Below, one piece after another: positions 6,816-15,499 of a stretch of 64,000 nt of DNA. The notes beneath the pieces were generated by a model. It had not been told where the DNA came from. It saw only the letters and a program-made list of their open reading frames with translations, and did no database searches. Origin of the DNA: Brevundimonas sp. Lineage in GTDB: Bacteria; Pseudomonadota; Alphaproteobacteria; Caulobacterales; Caulobacteraceae. Position numbers and translations under genes: made by a program. Each line of letters begins with the position of its first letter. Position 1 is the first letter of the stretch. Location: positions 1-64,000 of the forward strand of contig QFQU01000007.1 in assembly GCA_003248965.1 (NCBI GenBank), written 5' to 3'.

Positions 6816-7804
6816 GCGACGATCATCCCCGCGACCGTTTCGACCTGGTCCCCGATGCGGCGGCCGAGGCCGCGTTTCTGGATGCGTGGGAGCGGGGGCG
6901 GCTGCACCACGCCTGGCTGCTGTGCGGGGTGGAAGGCGTGGGCAAGGCGACCTTCGCCTATCGCGCAGCGCGGCGGTTGTTGGGGGCGGCGGCCGATCCG
7001 GGGCGCGGGCCGTTGGGCGCGCGTCGTGACGATCCGGTCAGCCGGCTGATCTCGGCCCAAGCCCATCCCGATCTCTTAGTGTTGGAACGGCTGGCCGAGG
7101 GCGGCAAGACCAAGAAGTCGATCTCGGTCGATCAATCGCGCGAACTGCCCGAGTTCTTCTCCAAAAGTCCGTCTCAGGCGCAGCATCGGGTCGCGATCAT
7201 CGACGCCGCCGACGACCTGAACGTCAACGCCGCCAATGCCTTGCTGAAGGTTCTTGAGGAGCCGCCCGAGCGTGGCGTGTTGTTCCTCGTGACCCATGCG
7301 CCGGGGCGGTTGCTGGCCACCATCCGCTCGCGCTGTCGACGGTTGAGCTTTCCGATCTGGACGCCCGACCGACTGGAGACGCTGGTGCGCAACCGGACGG
7401 GCGTGGAGCGCGAGGACGCCGAACACGCGGCGGCCATGGCGGGGGGATCGCCGGGCGCGGCCCTGGCGCTGGCGTCGGGGGCGACCTTCGAAATGGATCA
7501 GCTGGCGCGGCGTTGGGTCGAGGGCGACATCGACCGGGCCGAAGCCCTGGCGGTCGCCGACAAGTTTCGGGGCGCTGAGGGGCAGGAACGGTTCGAGGTG
7601 CTGATGGATCGGCTGATTTCGGCGGTAAAAATGCGTGCGCTGGACGGTGCGCCGGGAGGCGGCCATCGCTGGGCCGATCTGTGGGAGCGGTTGCAACCCC
7701 TGCCGGAGCGGACGGCGGGTCTGAACCTGGATCGCGGCGACGTGCTGGCGGGCGCCCTGGCCGACATTCGCCGGGTTCAGGCGCAGCAAGGGCGGATGGG
7801 CTGA
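6812..7804 (+). CDS. holB: DNA polymerase III delta' subunit
   Basis: A 330-residue clamp-loader subunit of the AAA+ fold, which helps load the beta clamp on primed DNA. Visible features are the degenerate P-loop GVEGVGKATF near the N-terminus, the sensor-1-like NALLKVLEEPP and the SRC-type RSRCRRLSFP segment. It begins with GTG at 6812, overlapping tmk by four bases, and its stop overlaps the tatD start by one base. It belongs to a tight tmk-holB-tatD-MBL operon. An N-terminal zinc-binding Cys cluster is not evident. Confidence 0.92.
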   Translation: MSDDHPRDRFDLVPDAAAEAAFLDAWERGRLHHAWLLCGVEGVGKATFAYRAARRLLGAAADPGRGPLGARRDDPVSRLISAQAHPDLLVLERLAEGGKTKKSISVDQSRELPEFFSKSPSQAQHRVAIIDAADDLNVNAANALLKVLEEPPERGVLFLVTHAPGRLLATIRSRCRRLSFPIWTPDRLETLVRNRTGVEREDAEHAAAMAGGSPGAALALASGATFEMDQLARRWVEGDIDRAEALAVADKFRGAEGQERFEVLMDRLISAVKMRALDGAPGGGHRWADLWERLQPLPERTAGLNLDRGDVLAGALADIRRVQAQQGRMG

Positions 7805-8586
7805 TGCTGATCGACAGCCATGTGAATCTGCATGCGCCGCAGTTTGACGAGGACCGGGACGCGGTGATCGCGCGGGCGCGCGCGGCCGGGGTCGGCCTGA
7901 TGGTCGAGATTTCAGACAAGCTGACGACCTTCGAGGCGACGCACGGGATCGCCATGGCCCATGACGACACCTGGTGTACGGTCGGGGTCCATCCACACGA
8001 GGCGAAGGATGCGGCGGACCTGACGGCCTCTACGCTGGTCGAACTGGCGCAGCGGCCTAAGGTGGTCGGGATCGGCGAATGCGGGCTGGATTTCCACTAT
8101 GATCTCAGCCCGCGCGAAGTGCAGGCGGCGGTGTTTCGCCAGCATGTCGCGGCGGCGCGGGAAACCAGCCTGCCGCTGGTGATCCACACGCGCGAGGCGG
8201 ACGATGTGATGGCGGATATCCTGCGCGAGGAATACGCCGCCGGGCCGTTCAAGATGTTGATGCACTGCTACACAAGTGGGGCGGAACTGGCGAAGATCGC
8301 TGCGGAAATGGGGGCGTGGTTCTCGGTGTCCGGCATCGCCACCTTCAAGGCGGCCGAGGATGTGCGGGCGGTGATCCGCGACATGCCGGGCGACCGGATC
8401 ATCGTGGAGACCGACTGCCCCTATCTGGCGCCCGTACCGCACCGCGGACGGCGCAACGAGCCGGCCTATGTCGGTCACGTGCTGGACAAGCTGGCTGAAA
8501 TCCGGGGCTGGAGCGCCGAGGAGGCGGACAGGCGGACGACCGAGGCCTTCTTCGGCCTGTTCGACCGGATACCGAGGCCGGCATGA
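7804..8586 (+). CDS. tatD: TatD-family metal-dependent hydrolase
   Basis: A 260-residue TIM-barrel hydrolase of the TatD family, whose members are 3'-5' exonucleases or deoxyribonucleases. The ATG at 7804 shares the holB stop; a longer in-frame reading from 7681 runs inside holB. Motifs seen are GECGLDFHY with the bridging Glu, the HTREA and MHCYTSG histidines and ETDCPYLAPVPHRG. The N-terminal motif is DSHVNLH (residues 4-10) instead of the usual D-S-H-C-H-L-D, so Asn8 sits where the second metal-binding His normally is. It overlaps the following MBL gene by four bases. Confidence 0.93.
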   Translation: MLIDSHVNLHAPQFDEDRDAVIARARAAGVGLMVEISDKLTTFEATHGIAMAHDDTWCTVGVHPHEAKDAADLTASTLVELAQRPKVVGIGECGLDFHYDLSPREVQAAVFRQHVAAARETSLPLVIHTREADDVMADILREEYAAGPFKMLMHCYTSGAELAKIAAEMGAWFSVSGIATFKAAEDVRAVIRDMPGDRIIVETDCPYLAPVPHRGRRNEPAYVGHVLDKLAEIRGWSAEEADRRTTEAFFGLFDRIPRPA

Positions 8587-9377
8587 GTTTCGAGGTCGTC
8601 ATCCTGGGCAGCGGGTCGTCGGGCGGGGTGCCGCGCGGCGACGGCGATTGGGGCGTCTGCGATCCGGCAGAGCCGAAGAACCGGCGCACACGCTGTTCGA
8701 TGCTGGCGAAGAAGGCCGGGCCGGATGGCGTGACCAACATCCTGATCGACACCTCGCCGGACCTGCGCGAGCAGATGCTGGCCAGCGGGACCAGACACGT
8801 CGACGCCGTGCTCTATACCCATGACCACGCCGACCAAACCCACGGGATCGACGATCTGCGGACCTTCGCCGCGCGCGCGCGAAAGCGGATTCCGGCCTGG
8901 ATGGACGAGGCGACGCGGGCGTCGCTGACGCATCGGTTCGACTATATCTTCGAGACCAAGCTGGGCTATCCGCCGCTGCTGGAGGCGCGGACCATTCCGC
9001 CGCATGGCGTGGATTGGTCGGTCGAGGGCGCGGGCGGGGCGATCCCGGTCACGACCTTCGATCAGGCGCACGGGCCGATCCGTTCGGTTGGATACCGGCT
9101 GGGCGACATGGCCTATTCCAGCGACGTATCGGACCTGGACGAGGCGGCCCTGAAGGCGGTGGCGGGTTGCCAAGTGTGGATCGTGGACGCCCTGCGTTAT
9201 GCGCCGCATCCCACCCATGCCCATCTGGACCGCGCGCTGGAATGGATCGCCGCCGCCGAGGTGGAGCGGGCGGTGCTGACGAACCTGCATATCGATATGG
9301 ATTACAATACGTTGTCCGCGCTTGTTCCTGCGAATGTCGAAGTCGGGTTCGATGGTTGGTGCGCGACCGTCGGCTAG
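8583..9377 (+). CDS. MBL-fold metallohydrolase (PhnP-like)
   Basis: A 264-residue metallo-beta-lactamase-fold hydrolase resembling the PhnP/cyclic-phosphodiesterase branch. It starts with the characteristic GSGSSGGVPRGD and has two N-terminal cysteines (C26, C38). The metal motif is THDHADQTHG (residues 79-88). The family signature HxHxDH here ends in Gln85, so one expected zinc ligand is replaced. Further histidines occur at DQAHGP and NLHIDMD. It is the last gene of the tmk-holB-tatD operon and meets recG tail to tail with a ten-base gap. Substrate unknown. Confidence 0.85.
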   Translation: MSFEVVILGSGSSGGVPRGDGDWGVCDPAEPKNRRTRCSMLAKKAGPDGVTNILIDTSPDLREQMLASGTRHVDAVLYTHDHADQTHGIDDLRTFAARARKRIPAWMDEATRASLTHRFDYIFETKLGYPPLLEARTIPPHGVDWSVEGAGGAIPVTTFDQAHGPIRSVGYRLGDMAYSSDVSDLDEAALKAVAGCQVWIVDALRYAPHPTHAHLDRALEWIAAAEVERAVLTNLHIDMDYNTLSALVPANVEVGFDGWCATVG

Positions 9378-9387
9378 TGGGGCGGTC

Positions 9388-11475
9388 CTAATCCGAGCCG
9401 GCCCTGTGGCCCTTCCAGTCGAACAACTCTTCCAAAACCTGCACCGCCTGGCCGCGTTCGGAGGTCAGGTCGGGGTCGCGGTTCATGATCAGGCGCGCAT
9501 CGTCGGCGGCGGCCAGCATCAGGCTGCGGTGTCGTATCGGATCGGCGAAGCGGTAGGCGGGGAAACCGCTCTGTTTCAAACCTAGCGGATCGCCGCCGCC
9601 GCGCAGGCGGAAATCCTCTTCCGCGATGACGAAGCCGTCCTCGGTGCGGCGCAGGGTTTCCAGCCGCTCCTTGGCGGTTTCTCCAAGGGCGCCGTCCTGA
9701 CCGCCGTACAGCAGGATGCAGGCACTGGCCTTCGATCCGCGACCGACACGGCCCCGAAGTTGGTGCAGCTGGGCCAGGCCGAAACGGTCGGCGTGTTCGA
9801 TGACCATGATGGAGGCGTTGGGCACATCGACCCCGACCTCGACGACCGTGGTGGCGACCAGGACGGGCAGGCGGCCATCGGCGAAGGCGGCCATGACCGC
9901 CTCACGCTCGGCGCCGGGCATCTGACCGTGGGCCAGCCCGACTTCTACGCCCAGCAGACGGCGCAGGTCGTCGGCGCGGTCGACGGCGGCGGCCAGGTCG
10001 ATGGCCTCGGATTCGGCGACCAGGGGGCAGATCCAATAGGCCTGGGCGCCGCTCTCGACGGCGGTCTTCAGTCGAGCGGCGACCTCGCCGATGCGGGCCA
10101 GCGGCAGGACGGCGGTCGTGACCGGGGTGCGGCCCGGCGGCTTCTCCATCAGCCGACTGACCTCCAGCTCGCCGTATTGGGTCAGCTCCAGGGTGCGGGG
10201 GATGGGGGTGGCCGACATGGTCAGCAGGTGGACGGCGCCCAGGCGCGGATCGCCCTTGGCCTGAAGCCGCTGGCGCTCGTTGACGCCGAAACGGTGCTGT
10301 TCGTCGATGACGGCCAGAGCCAGCCGGTCGAAGCGGACGGCGTCCTGGAACAGGGCGTGGGTGCCGATGGCGACCTGGGCCTGGCCCGAAGCGAGGGCGG
10401 CCAGTTTCTCGCGCCGCTGGCCGTTGGTGTCGCGGCCGGTCAGCAGGACGGAGGCCACGCCCGCTGTTTCCAGAAGCGGGCCGAGCTTTTCATAGTGCTG
10501 GCGGGCCAGGATTTCAGTCGGGGCCATCAGGGCGGACTGGAAGCCGCTGGAGGCCGCGTCGGCCAGAGCCAGGGCGGCGACGGCGGTCTTGCCAGAGCCG
10601 ACGTCGCCCTGCAGCAGCCGGCCCATCTGTTTGCCTCCCGCCAGATCTCGACGGATTTCGGCGACTGCCTGGGCCTGGGCGTTGGTCAGTTCGAAGGGCA
10701 GGGCCTGAAGCAGACGGTCGGACGCCGCGCCGGGCTTGATGACGGGCGCGGGTTTGATCTCTCTCGCGCGACGACGGCGGGCGAGGGCCAGTTGATGGGC
10801 CAGGAACTCGTCATAGGCCAGACGCTGTCGGGCGGGCGCATCGGGCGACAGATCGGGCTCGCCGGCGGGGGCGTGCAGCGCGTCGAGCGCGGCGCGCCAG
10901 GACAGCCAGCCCTGTTTCTTCAGCCAGGCGGCGTCCTGCCATTCGGCCAGGTCGGGGGCGGCGGGCAGGGCGGCCTGGACCAGTTTGCGCAACTGGCGCG
11001 AGGTTAGCCCCTGCGTCGCCGGATAGACGGGTTCGGAGGCGGGGATGTCGGCCGCCTTGTCCAGCGTGACGATGTCCGGGTGGACGATCTGGACCTCGCC
11101 GTTGAACCGCTCGACCTTGCCGGACACCAGCCGGGTCTCGCCGCGGGGCAGGAGGCGATCGATGTGCTGAGGAGAGCCGCCGAACCAGACCAGATGGACG
11201 AAGCCGGTCGGGTCGCTGGCGCGGACCTTCAGGGGCGCGCCGGGGCGGCTGGGTGCGAACAGGCGGTCGATGATCACCTCGAAGAACCCGACCTCGCCGT
11301 CGACGGCGGTCGCTGCCTGCATCGGGCGCCGGACGACGACGCCGGATGGCGGGAGGAACACTAGGTCGCGCACCAGCCGGCCTGCGACCTTCTGCACCAG
11401 GGGCAGGACGCGTGGGCCCACCCCCTTCAGGGTCGAGACCTCGGCGAACAGGGGAAAGAGACTCGGCGGACGCAT
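9388..11475 (-). CDS. recG: ATP-dependent DNA helicase RecG
   Basis: A helicase that reverses stalled forks and branch-migrates Holliday junctions. The 695-residue reading starts at ATG 11475 (MRPPSLFPLF); ATG 11487 adds four residues. It has an N-terminal wedge/OB region and a P-loop QGDVGSGKTAVAALA. The DEQH box DEQHRFG, TATPIPRTLE motif III and the C-terminal helicase domain (QLRGRVGRGS) follow. The length matches RecG. It diverges from sdhE-mfd, leaving about 100 bases for both promoters, and is itself followed by no other minus-strand gene. Confidence 0.96.
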   Translation of the reverse strand: MRPPSLFPLFAEVSTLKGVGPRVLPLVQKVAGRLVRDLVFLPPSGVVVRRPMQAATAVDGEVGFFEVIIDRLFAPSRPGAPLKVRASDPTGFVHLVWFGGSPQHIDRLLPRGETRLVSGKVERFNGEVQIVHPDIVTLDKAADIPASEPVYPATQGLTSRQLRKLVQAALPAAPDLAEWQDAAWLKKQGWLSWRAALDALHAPAGEPDLSPDAPARQRLAYDEFLAHQLALARRRRAREIKPAPVIKPGAASDRLLQALPFELTNAQAQAVAEIRRDLAGGKQMGRLLQGDVGSGKTAVAALALADAASSGFQSALMAPTEILARQHYEKLGPLLETAGVASVLLTGRDTNGQRREKLAALASGQAQVAIGTHALFQDAVRFDRLALAVIDEQHRFGVNERQRLQAKGDPRLGAVHLLTMSATPIPRTLELTQYGELEVSRLMEKPPGRTPVTTAVLPLARIGEVAARLKTAVESGAQAYWICPLVAESEAIDLAAAVDRADDLRRLLGVEVGLAHGQMPGAEREAVMAAFADGRLPVLVATTVVEVGVDVPNASIMVIEHADRFGLAQLHQLRGRVGRGSKASACILLYGGQDGALGETAKERLETLRRTEDGFVIAEEDFRLRGGGDPLGLKQSGFPAYRFADPIRHRSLMLAAADDARLIMNRDPDLTSERGQAVQVLEELFDWKGHRAGSD

Positions 11476-11572
11476 CGCCGTGAACATAGCGTGACCATGA
11501 CGGGTGGCGAAACGGTCTCAGGAACGCTATTTCCCCCGTCCTGTTTTAAGTCTGGACCGGGCAAGGATTCTT

Positions 11573-11899
11573 GTGGCCGAAATCGACGCGCGTCTTGAGA
11601 GTGAAATGTCCCCGGAGCGCAAGCTGCGGCTGGGCCGAATCCAGTTCCGGGCCTGGCGGCGGGGCTTCCGCGAAGCCGACATGGTGCTGGGACCTTTTGC
11701 GGACCAGGTGGCGCCGGGGCTGGACGACGGCGAACTGGACCAGTTCGAGGCCCTGCTGAACGAGGAAGATCAGTGGCTCTACGGCTGGATCATCGAACGT
11801 GATCCAACCCCGTCCGAGTTCGAGACGCCGGTGATGGCCAAGGTGCGGGCCTTCATGCGCGCCCACGTCGCCGCCGAAGTCGGCCGGGGAATCGGCTGA
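11573..11899 (+). CDS. sdhE: FAD assembly factor SdhE
   Basis: A small protein that promotes covalent flavinylation of the succinate dehydrogenase SdhA subunit. The core RAWRRGFREADMVLGPFAD contains the family's R-G-x-x-E motif. I prefer the GTG at 11573 (108 residues), which has AAGGA five bases upstream. An open frame extends back to GTG 11504 (131 residues), and ATG 11606 would give a protein closer to the usual 80-100 residues. The stop overlaps the mfd ATG by one base, so the two are co-translated, an arrangement linking flavinylation and repair genes only by position. Confidence 0.88.
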   Translation: MAEIDARLESEMSPERKLRLGRIQFRAWRRGFREADMVLGPFADQVAPGLDDGELDQFEALLNEEDQWLYGWIIERDPTPSEFETPVMAKVRAFMRAHVAAEVGRGIG

Positions 11900-14800
11900 T
11901 GGATGCGCGCTTGCAGCGGACCGACGCCGAACTGGGCGGGGCGCCGGAGGGTCTGGACGCCCTGATCGTCGCCGAGCGGATCATGGAGCAGGGCGGAGTC
12001 GGCCTGTTCATCGCGCGCGACTATCAGCGTGCGGGATCCTTTACGCAGGCGTTTCAGTTTTTCGCGCAGGACATTGAAGTTCTGGATTATCCGGCCTGGG
12101 ATTGTCTGCCCTATGACCGGCTGAGCCCGACGGCGGCGATCGCGGCGCAGCGGATGGCGACCCTGACGCGGCTGGCCCAGCGCAAGCCGGACGACGCCCC
12201 CGTGCTGGTCGTCACCACCATTTCGGCGGCCATGCAGCGGACGCCGCCCCGGTCGGTGACCTTGCAGGCCGGGTTCGAAACCAAGGTCGGGCGCGACCTC
12301 GATATTCGGGCGCTGGAACGGTATTTCGCCGCCAACGGCTATGTTCGCGCCTCGACGGTTTCGGAACGCGGAGAGTTTGCGGTGCGCGGCGGGGTGGTGG
12401 ACGTCTATCCCCCGGGATTCGCCGAGCCGGTGCGGCTGGACATGTTCGGTTCCGAACTGGAATCGATCCGCACCTTCGATCCCGAAACCCAGCGTTCGAC
12501 GGGGCAGATGAAGGCGGTGTCGCTGGCGCCGGTGTCGGAGGCATTGCTGGACGCCGAGGCCATTTCGCGGTTCCGTACCGGCTATCTGAACCTGTTCGGG
12601 GCGCCGGGCGACGATCCGCTGTATGCGACGATCAGCGAGGGCGCGCGGCGTCAGGGCATGGAGCAGTGGTTGCCGCTGTTTTACGAGACGCTGGACACCC
12701 TGTTCGACTATCTGCCGGATCAGGCGCAGGTCTTCCTGGACAATCAGGTCGAGACGGCGCGCGGAGAGCGGTGGGACCTGATCGCCGACGCCTATGAGGC
12801 GCGGGCCGAGGCGGCGCGGGCGAAGGGCGGGGCGGTGGCCAATCGGGCCTTGCCGCCAAAACAGCTCTATATGGATGCGGGCGACTGGAACCAAGCGCTG
12901 GCAGGCCGCGCGGTGCGACGGTTCACGCCCTTTTCGAACGGCGGCGAGGACGCGGGCGGACGGCTGGGGCGGACGTTCGCCGCCGAGCGGGCGCATGACA
13001 GCGTCAATCTGTTCCAGGCCATCGCCGATCACGCCCAGGCGTTGAAGGCGGATGGCCGTCGCGTGCTGTTCGCCAGCTGGACCGAAGGCTCGTCCGAGCG
13101 GCTGGCGACCATGCTGGCCGATCACGGGCTGGATCATATCGTCGCCGTGCGAGACTGGGCCGACGTTCAGACCGCGCCCAAGGACCTGTATCTGCGCGGC
13201 GTGCTGCCGGTCGAGCATGGTTTCGTCACCGACGACGTGGCGGTAATCTGCGAGACTGACATCCTAGGCGACCGGCTGGCGCGGCCCCGCAAGAAGCGTC
13301 GCGCCTCGAACTTCCTGGCCGAGGCCTCGGCCCTGACGACCGGCGACCTGGTGGTCCACCTCGATCATGGCATCGGCCGTTACGAAGGGCTGAAGACGCT
13401 GGATATCCAGCAGGCGCCGCACGACTGTCTGGAGTTGATGTACGCCGGGGAGAGCAAACTCTATCTGCCTGTCGAGAACATCGACCTTCTGACCCGCTAC
13501 GGCTCCGATTCCGAAGGGGCGCAGCTGGATCGGCTGGGCGGCGCGGGCTGGCAGGCGCGCAAGGCCAAGGCCAAGGAGCGGCTGCGCGCCATGGCCGAGG
13601 GGCTGATCGCCCTGGCCGCCAAACGGGCGCTGCGCGAGACGGAGGCCGTCACCCCGCCGCCGGGCCTGTTCGCCGAATTCTGCGCGCGTTTCCCCTATGA
13701 GGAGACCGACGACCAGCTGAACGCCATCGGCGACGTGCTGGAGGATCTGGGAAAGGGCGTGCCGATGGATCGCCTGATCTGCGGCGACGTCGGCTTCGGC
13801 AAGACCGAGGTGGCGCTGCGGGCCGCCTTCGTCGTGGCCATGACGGGTCAGCAGGTGGCGGTGGTCGCGCCGACGACGCTGTTGGCGCGCCAGCATTTCA
13901 AGACCTTCACCGAAAGGTTTGCCGGCTGGCCGGTCAAGGTGCGGCAACTGTCGCGGATGGTGACGGGCAAGGAGGCGACGGAGACGCGCGCCGGCCTGAA
14001 GGACGGCTCGGTCGAGATCGTGGTCGGCACACATGCGGTGCTGGCCGAACAGGTGGGCTTCCGCGATCTGGGTCTGGTGATCGTGGACGAGGAGCAGCAT
14101 TTCGGCGTCAAGCACAAGGAGAAGCTGAAGACCCTGCGGGCCGACGTGCATCTGCTGACCCTGACCGCCACGCCAATCCCGCGCACACTGCAGATGGCCC
14201 TGTCGGGCATACGGGAGATGTCGATCATCGCCACTCCGCCGGTCGACCGTCTGGCGGTGCGGACCTATGTGACGCCGTGGGACCCGGTGCTGGTGCGCGA
14301 GGCCCTGCTGCGCGAGAAATACCGCGGGGGTCAGGCCTATTATGTCGCGCCGCGCCTGAAGGACCTGCCGGACATCGAGAAGTTCCTGCGCGAGCAGGTC
14401 CCCGAGGTGAAGTTCGTCGTCGGTCACGGCCAGATGAGCGCGACCCAACTGGAGGAGGTGATGAGCGCCTTCTACGACGGGGAATACGATGTGCTGGTCT
14501 CGACCACCATCGTCGAGAGCGGGCTGGATATTCCGACGGCCAATACGCTGATCGTGCACCGCGCCGACATGTTCGGCCTGGCGCAGCTGTATCAGATCCG
14601 AGGACGGGTCGGCCGGTCCAAGGCGCGGGCCTTCGCCTATCTGACCACCGATCCGGTCAAGCCGATGACCCTGTCGGCCGAGCGGCGGCTGCAGGTGCTG
14701 CAGTCGCTGGACAATCTGGGGGCGGGTTTCCAGCTGGCCAGCCACGACCTGGACCAGCGCGGCGGCGGCAATCTGCTGGGCGACGAACAGTCGGGCCATA

Positions 14801-15345
14801 TCCGCGAGGTGGGCGTCGAACTGTATCAGCAGATGCTGGAGGACGCGGTCGCCGAACTGAAGGAGAAGGGCGAGGGCGTGGCCGTGGATCGCGGCTGGTC
14901 GCCGTCGATCAATGTCGGCGCTTCGGTCCTGATTCCAGAGGATTACGTGCCAGACCTGAACGTACGTCTGAGCCTCTATCGCCGTCTGTCCGACGCCGAG
15001 CAGAGCGAGGATCGCGAAGCCTTGGCCGCCGAACTGATCGACCGTTTCGGGCCGTTGCCGGACGAGGCGCAGCAGTTGCTGAAGATCGTCGGCATCAAGT
15101 CAAACTGCCGCCGCGCCTGTATCGAGAAGATCGACATCGGGCCGCGCGGGGCGGTGCTGACTTTGCGTGACAACAGCTTCCCCAACCCGGTCGGGCTGGT
15201 GGGGCTGATCCAGAAGAACCAGGCCTTCTGGAAGATCAGGCCGGATCAGAAGATCGTGGTGTCGGGCGACTGGCCCACGGCCGAGGACCGGCTGAAGGTG
15301 GCCGAACGGATCACCGCCGATCTGGCGCGGGTGGCGGGGGCGTAG
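11899..15345 (+). CDS. mfd: Transcription-repair coupling factor
   Basis: An 1148-residue Mfd, full length. It displaces RNA polymerase stalled at lesions and recruits UvrA. An N-terminal UvrB-like module precedes the RNA-polymerase-interaction (CarD-like) domain near residue 480 (TTGDLVVHLDHGIGRYEG). The RecG-like translocase follows, with GDVGFGKTEVALRAA, DEEQHFGVKHKEK, TATPIPRTLQMAL and QIRGRVGRSK. A C-terminal TRCF domain closes the protein. It is coupled to sdhE and converges on the popA-like gene, with a REPIN-like element between the stops. Confidence 0.97.
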   Translation: MDARLQRTDAELGGAPEGLDALIVAERIMEQGGVGLFIARDYQRAGSFTQAFQFFAQDIEVLDYPAWDCLPYDRLSPTAAIAAQRMATLTRLAQRKPDDAPVLVVTTISAAMQRTPPRSVTLQAGFETKVGRDLDIRALERYFAANGYVRASTVSERGEFAVRGGVVDVYPPGFAEPVRLDMFGSELESIRTFDPETQRSTGQMKAVSLAPVSEALLDAEAISRFRTGYLNLFGAPGDDPLYATISEGARRQGMEQWLPLFYETLDTLFDYLPDQAQVFLDNQVETARGERWDLIADAYEARAEAARAKGGAVANRALPPKQLYMDAGDWNQALAGRAVRRFTPFSNGGEDAGGRLGRTFAAERAHDSVNLFQAIADHAQALKADGRRVLFASWTEGSSERLATMLADHGLDHIVAVRDWADVQTAPKDLYLRGVLPVEHGFVTDDVAVICETDILGDRLARPRKKRRASNFLAEASALTTGDLVVHLDHGIGRYEGLKTLDIQQAPHDCLELMYAGESKLYLPVENIDLLTRYGSDSEGAQLDRLGGAGWQARKAKAKERLRAMAEGLIALAAKRALRETEAVTPPPGLFAEFCARFPYEETDDQLNAIGDVLEDLGKGVPMDRLICGDVGFGKTEVALRAAFVVAMTGQQVAVVAPTTLLARQHFKTFTERFAGWPVKVRQLSRMVTGKEATETRAGLKDGSVEIVVGTHAVLAEQVGFRDLGLVIVDEEQHFGVKHKEKLKTLRADVHLLTLTATPIPRTLQMALSGIREMSIIATPPVDRLAVRTYVTPWDPVLVREALLREKYRGGQAYYVAPRLKDLPDIEKFLREQVPEVKFVVGHGQMSATQLEEVMSAFYDGEYDVLVSTTIVESGLDIPTANTLIVHRADMFGLAQLYQIRGRVGRSKARAFAYLTTDPVKPMTLSAERRLQVLQSLDNLGAGFQLASHDLDQRGGGNLLGDEQSGHIREVGVELYQQMLEDAVAELKEKGEGVAVDRGWSPSINVGASVLIPEDYVPDLNVRLSLYRRLSDAEQSEDREALAAELIDRFGPLPDEAQQLLKIVGIKSNCRRACIEKIDIGPRGAVLTLRDNSFPNPVGLVGLIQKNQAFWKIRPDQKIVVSGDWPTAEDRLKVAERITADLARVAGA

Positions 15346-15367
15346 GTTTTTCGTCCCAACTTTTCGC

Positions 15368-15472
15368 GTCATCCTCGGGCTTGACCCGAGGATCGGGCGT
15401 GGTTCGGGCTGTGCGTCACCCGTGGCGCAATGCGGCGGATAACCCGGCCCTCGGGTCAAGCCCGAGGGTGAC
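15368..15472. repeat. REPIN-like pair of inverted palindromes
   Basis: Two hairpins in opposite orientation frame about 105 bases. The left, 15371-15393, is ATCCTCGGG/CCCGAGGAT with loop CTTGA; the right, 15448-15468, is CCCTCGGG/CCCGAGGG with loop TCAAG. The outer ends (GTCA...GTGAC) are imperfect inverted repeats of each other, so the unit looks like a REPIN or small MITE. A second copy is at 28118-28250. Between convergent mfd and popA-like genes it could also end transcription from both sides. Confidence 0.8.
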
Positions 15473-15499
15473 GGAGACGGATGATGGCGGGCTGATCCG

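Noticed and set aside
9760..11007. 415-residue open frame on the plus strand
   Set aside because: It is antisense to recG and made of Gly/Asp/Gln-rich reading typical of high-G+C opposite strands; no domain is visible.
13264..14799. 511-residue minus-strand frame
   Set aside because: It lies opposite the helicase part of mfd; no motifs and no ribosome-binding site.
15346..15499. Palindromes read as a CRISPR repeat
   Set aside because: There are two opposite hairpins with no regular spacers, so a REPIN-like element fits and a CRISPR array does not.
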